Origin: Bacteroidota bacterium
Lineage (GTDB): Bacteria > Bacteroidota > Bacteroidia > Bacteroidales > DTGW01
Length of the DNA: 64,000 nt
Assembly (NCBI GenBank): GCA_029572965.1
Contig: JAKPQD010000288.1
Location: 16,790 to 80,789, forward strand
Direction of reading: 5' to 3'
The notes under the pieces are model-generated. The model did not search any database, was not told where the DNA came from, and was given only the letters and a program-made list of their open reading frames with translations. This document shows positions 62,012 to 64,000 of this stretch, piece by piece. Each line of letters begins with the position of its first letter. Position 1 is the first letter of the stretch. The translations under genes and the position numbers were made by a program.

Positions 62012-63880
62012 ATGAACGAAGTGCCATTTTATAAGTCATTAAAGTTTTATTTATGCTTATTTTCTTCGCTCTGTGGCACTGTCTTTCTGGTTCAACTGGG
62101 CTCTTTTATCCTGAACAACAACCATCAAGGCTTTAGCCTAATACTCATTATTGCTGGCCTTATCATTTCCGGGTTTAACATATACTTTGTAACCTCAAGG
62201 CTAAACAGGGAGCTGCATATTCTGCAACAGTCCATACACGATGTAATACTCCACCGCTTTTCAAGAAAATTTAAACTTAAAACTGTTCCTGCAAAAGACG
62301 AAATAGGACAGATATCGCACGAAGTTGGCCTCATTCTTGACAAAGCCCACCAACGTACTACCGAAGTGATGCTCAGGCGACAGGAAGTAGAAATGGCCAA
62401 CCGCAACATGGAACAACTGGCCGCTATGGGCCGCGAAATCATTTCAAAACTGGATATAACCCGCATCATACAAACCACCTTCAACAGCGTCAACAACCTG
62501 ATGGAAGCCTCTCTTTTATCAGTGGGCATTTATAATGAAATAAAGCAAGGGCTCGACTTGTTTGGTATCAGGGCCGGTAACAACGAAGTAATAACCGGAT
62601 TTGATGACATGTCCGACACACTACATTGGAACGTCCATGTTTTTAATACCCAGGAAGAGATTCTCTGCAACGAATTCGACTGCAGGCGCGACAAACACTT
62701 TTCGTCCATCCTGTTCAACGACCCCATAGAATGGCGCGAATCGTTTATTTACCTGCCTTTGACTTATAACCAGGTCAGAATTGGCGTTTTTACAGTTCAA
62801 TCGAACAAAAAAAATGCATACAACACTTACCATCTGGGCTTAATGCGCAACCTGGCCAACTACATGACCATTGCTTTTCAGAATGCTTACGCGTTCAGAA
62901 AAATCGAACAACAGAAAGAGCTGCTTGAAGAAACCTCCCGGCAACTGAAGGATATAAACGACAACCTCGAGCTGCAGGTCCATCTGCGCACCATTGAAAT
63001 AACCCGACAGAAAGAAGAAATAGAAAAGAAAAACATTGCCCTGGAACGCCTCTCACTGGTAGCCACCAAAACCGAGAATGCCATTATGATTATGGACGCA
63101 CAGGGCAACATACAGTGGCTCAACGAATGCTTTTTGCGCATCTACAACTACACCTTTGAGGAATTTATTGAAAAAAGAGGCAACAACCTCCTGAATACCA
63201 GTTTTCACCCCGACATTAAAAAAATTTTTGACAAATGCCGTTCTACTAAAAAGCCGGTGTATTATGAAGCGCTAAACATCAAAGGCGACGGTTCTTCTAT
63301 ATGGACACAAACCACCCTTACCCCGGTATTGAACGAAGCAAATGAAATTACCCACCTGTTGACCATAGACTCAGACATTACACGACAAAAAGAATACGAA
63401 ATTGCCATTACTAAACAAACCGAAGATATTACCAATTCTATTATCTACGCAAAACGCATACAATCAGCCATTTTGCCATGCCGCGAAAAGTTTGAATCGG
63501 CCTTCAACGACTATTTCCTGTTATACAAGCCCAAAGCAATTGTTAGTGGCGACTTTTACTGGATCGACCAAAGAAACGGCAAGACCCTCTTTGCTATTGC
63601 CGACTGCACGGGGCATGGCGTTCCGGGAGCTTTCATGTGCATGTTGGGCGTTTCGCTGCTAAACCAGATAGTACAAACGATGGAAAACATTTCTGCTGAT
63701 GAAGTTTTGAACACATTAAGAAATAATATTAAAGCCTCATTGCAAAATACCGAAACATCAGATGGCATGGACATAGGGTTTTGCATTTACGACCCACAAA
63801 CAAACACACTTGAATACTCAGGCGCTTTTATTTCCCTTATCATGATAAGAAATAACGAAATCTCATTACTGTCCCATTAA
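62012..63880 (+). CDS. Membrane GAF/PAS/PP2C (SpoIIE-type) signalling protein with a short phosphatase domain
   Basis: 622 aa. Two hydrophobic helices (about 11-30 and 41-60) are followed by a HAMP-like stretch, a GAF-like domain (about 130-290), a coiled coil (IEQQKELLEETSRQLKDIND), a PAS/PAC domain (VATKTENAIMIMDAQGNIQW), then the SpoIIE/RsbU phosphatase start AIVSGDFYWIDQRNGKTLFAIADCTGHGVPGAFMCMLG. The frame ends at 63880 after GAFISLIMIRNNEISLLSH. The last third of a normal PP2C-type domain, with its DxxxxYSDGxxD-type metal segment, is absent. No homologous continuation is visible in the next 120 bp, which hold no feature. It probably cannot be fully active in this form. Confidence 0.85.
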   Translation: MNEVPFYKSLKFYLCLFSSLCGTVFLVQLGSFILNNNHQGFSLILIIAGLIISGFNIYFVTSRLNRELHILQQSIHDVILHRFSRKFKLKTVPAKDEIGQISHEVGLILDKAHQRTTEVMLRRQEVEMANRNMEQLAAMGREIISKLDITRIIQTTFNSVNNLMEASLLSVGIYNEIKQGLDLFGIRAGNNEVITGFDDMSDTLHWNVHVFNTQEEILCNEFDCRRDKHFSSILFNDPIEWRESFIYLPLTYNQVRIGVFTVQSNKKNAYNTYHLGLMRNLANYMTIAFQNAYAFRKIEQQKELLEETSRQLKDINDNLELQVHLRTIEITRQKEEIEKKNIALERLSLVATKTENAIMIMDAQGNIQWLNECFLRIYNYTFEEFIEKRGNNLLNTSFHPDIKKIFDKCRSTKKPVYYEALNIKGDGSSIWTQTTLTPVLNEANEITHLLTIDSDITRQKEYEIAITKQTEDITNSIIYAKRIQSAILPCREKFESAFNDYFLLYKPKAIVSGDFYWIDQRNGKTLFAIADCTGHGVPGAFMCMLGVSLLNQIVQTMENISADEVLNTLRNNIKASLQNTETSDGMDIGFCIYDPQTNTLEYSGAFISLIMIRNNEISLLSH

Positions 63881-64000
63881 AATCTAAAAGAGTTCTTTGA
63901 AAAGTTTGAAATTTAGTTAGTTATAGCAGTTTTTCGATTAAACGGATTTCAATTTGCATTTTGCAATCTTAAAGATATTTGCAAATGCATAAGGATAAAT

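Noticed and set aside
62125..62529. 134-aa minus-strand frame within the GAF/PAS/SpoIIE gene
   Set aside because: Shadow frame opposite the coiled and HAMP region; no recognisable domain.

Overview
The window is a chromosomal segment of a low-GC member of the Bacteroidota, most likely Bacteroidales or a near relative. The evidence is lineage-typical families (DUF4290, Ctc-type L25, LL-DAP aminotransferase, a C-terminal type IX secretion sorting domain, a CusA/AcrB-TolC fusion), near absence of Shine-Dalgarno sequences, and repeated matches to the Bacteroidota -7 box TAnnTTTG a short distance upstream of genes. No rRNA, tRNA, CRISPR array, intact transposon or prophage was recognised.

Layout. 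1-6.4 kb: a minus-strand housekeeping run rsfS > ftsH > DUF2007 > cdsA > psd > DUF4290 > murA (murA runs off the left edge). 6.4-7.5 kb: hairpin-rich non-coding DNA beside a decayed IS110-type transposase. 7.6-10.6 kb: dapL > glycosyltransferase > polysaccharide deacetylase. 10.9-14.8 kb: dnaE and trxA on the plus strand. 14.9-20.9 kb: minus-strand housekeeping genes (a frameshifted outer-membrane barrel gene, pth, L25/ctc, prs, engB, manA, lysE). 21-28 kb: a T9SS-secreted CE15-type esterase, a small membrane protein and the pyruvate:ferredoxin oxidoreductase. 28.4-36.3 kb: sensor kinase, Crp/Fnr regulator, a protease/propeller/barrel surface protein, two FKBP isomerases, an MscS channel. 36.4-51.4 kb: a signalling block containing a multi-PAS kinase with its NarL-type regulator, a receiver/CheA/CheW/MCP set, a small membrane kinase and a giant propeller kinase. 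51.4-54.2 kb: palindromic repeats, two small exported proteins and paired terminator-like repeats. 54.2-60.5 kb: a TetR-controlled RND efflux operon whose permease is fused to its TolC outer-membrane partner. 60.6-64 kb: dinB and a GAF/PAS/SpoIIE-type protein with a short catalytic domain.

How it works together. The left third supplies envelope lipids, peptidoglycan, membrane proteolysis, translation and replication. The right two thirds sense and respond to the environment: five histidine kinases including CheA, two free response regulators, one chemoreceptor, one Crp/Fnr factor and one TetR factor with two matching operator-like palindromes.

Most interesting points: Asp in place of the MurA active-site Cys; a 307-nt locus with a perfect 16-bp inverted repeat and nested stems at 40.2-40.5 kb, which shares a 32-nt motif with hairpin-rich DNA near the IS110 remnant; the RND-TolC fusion with an internal signal peptide and paired TetR operators; a chemotaxis-type cluster without CheR or CheB nearby; and several families of intergenic palindromes. 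All function calls come from reading motifs; no database search was possible.
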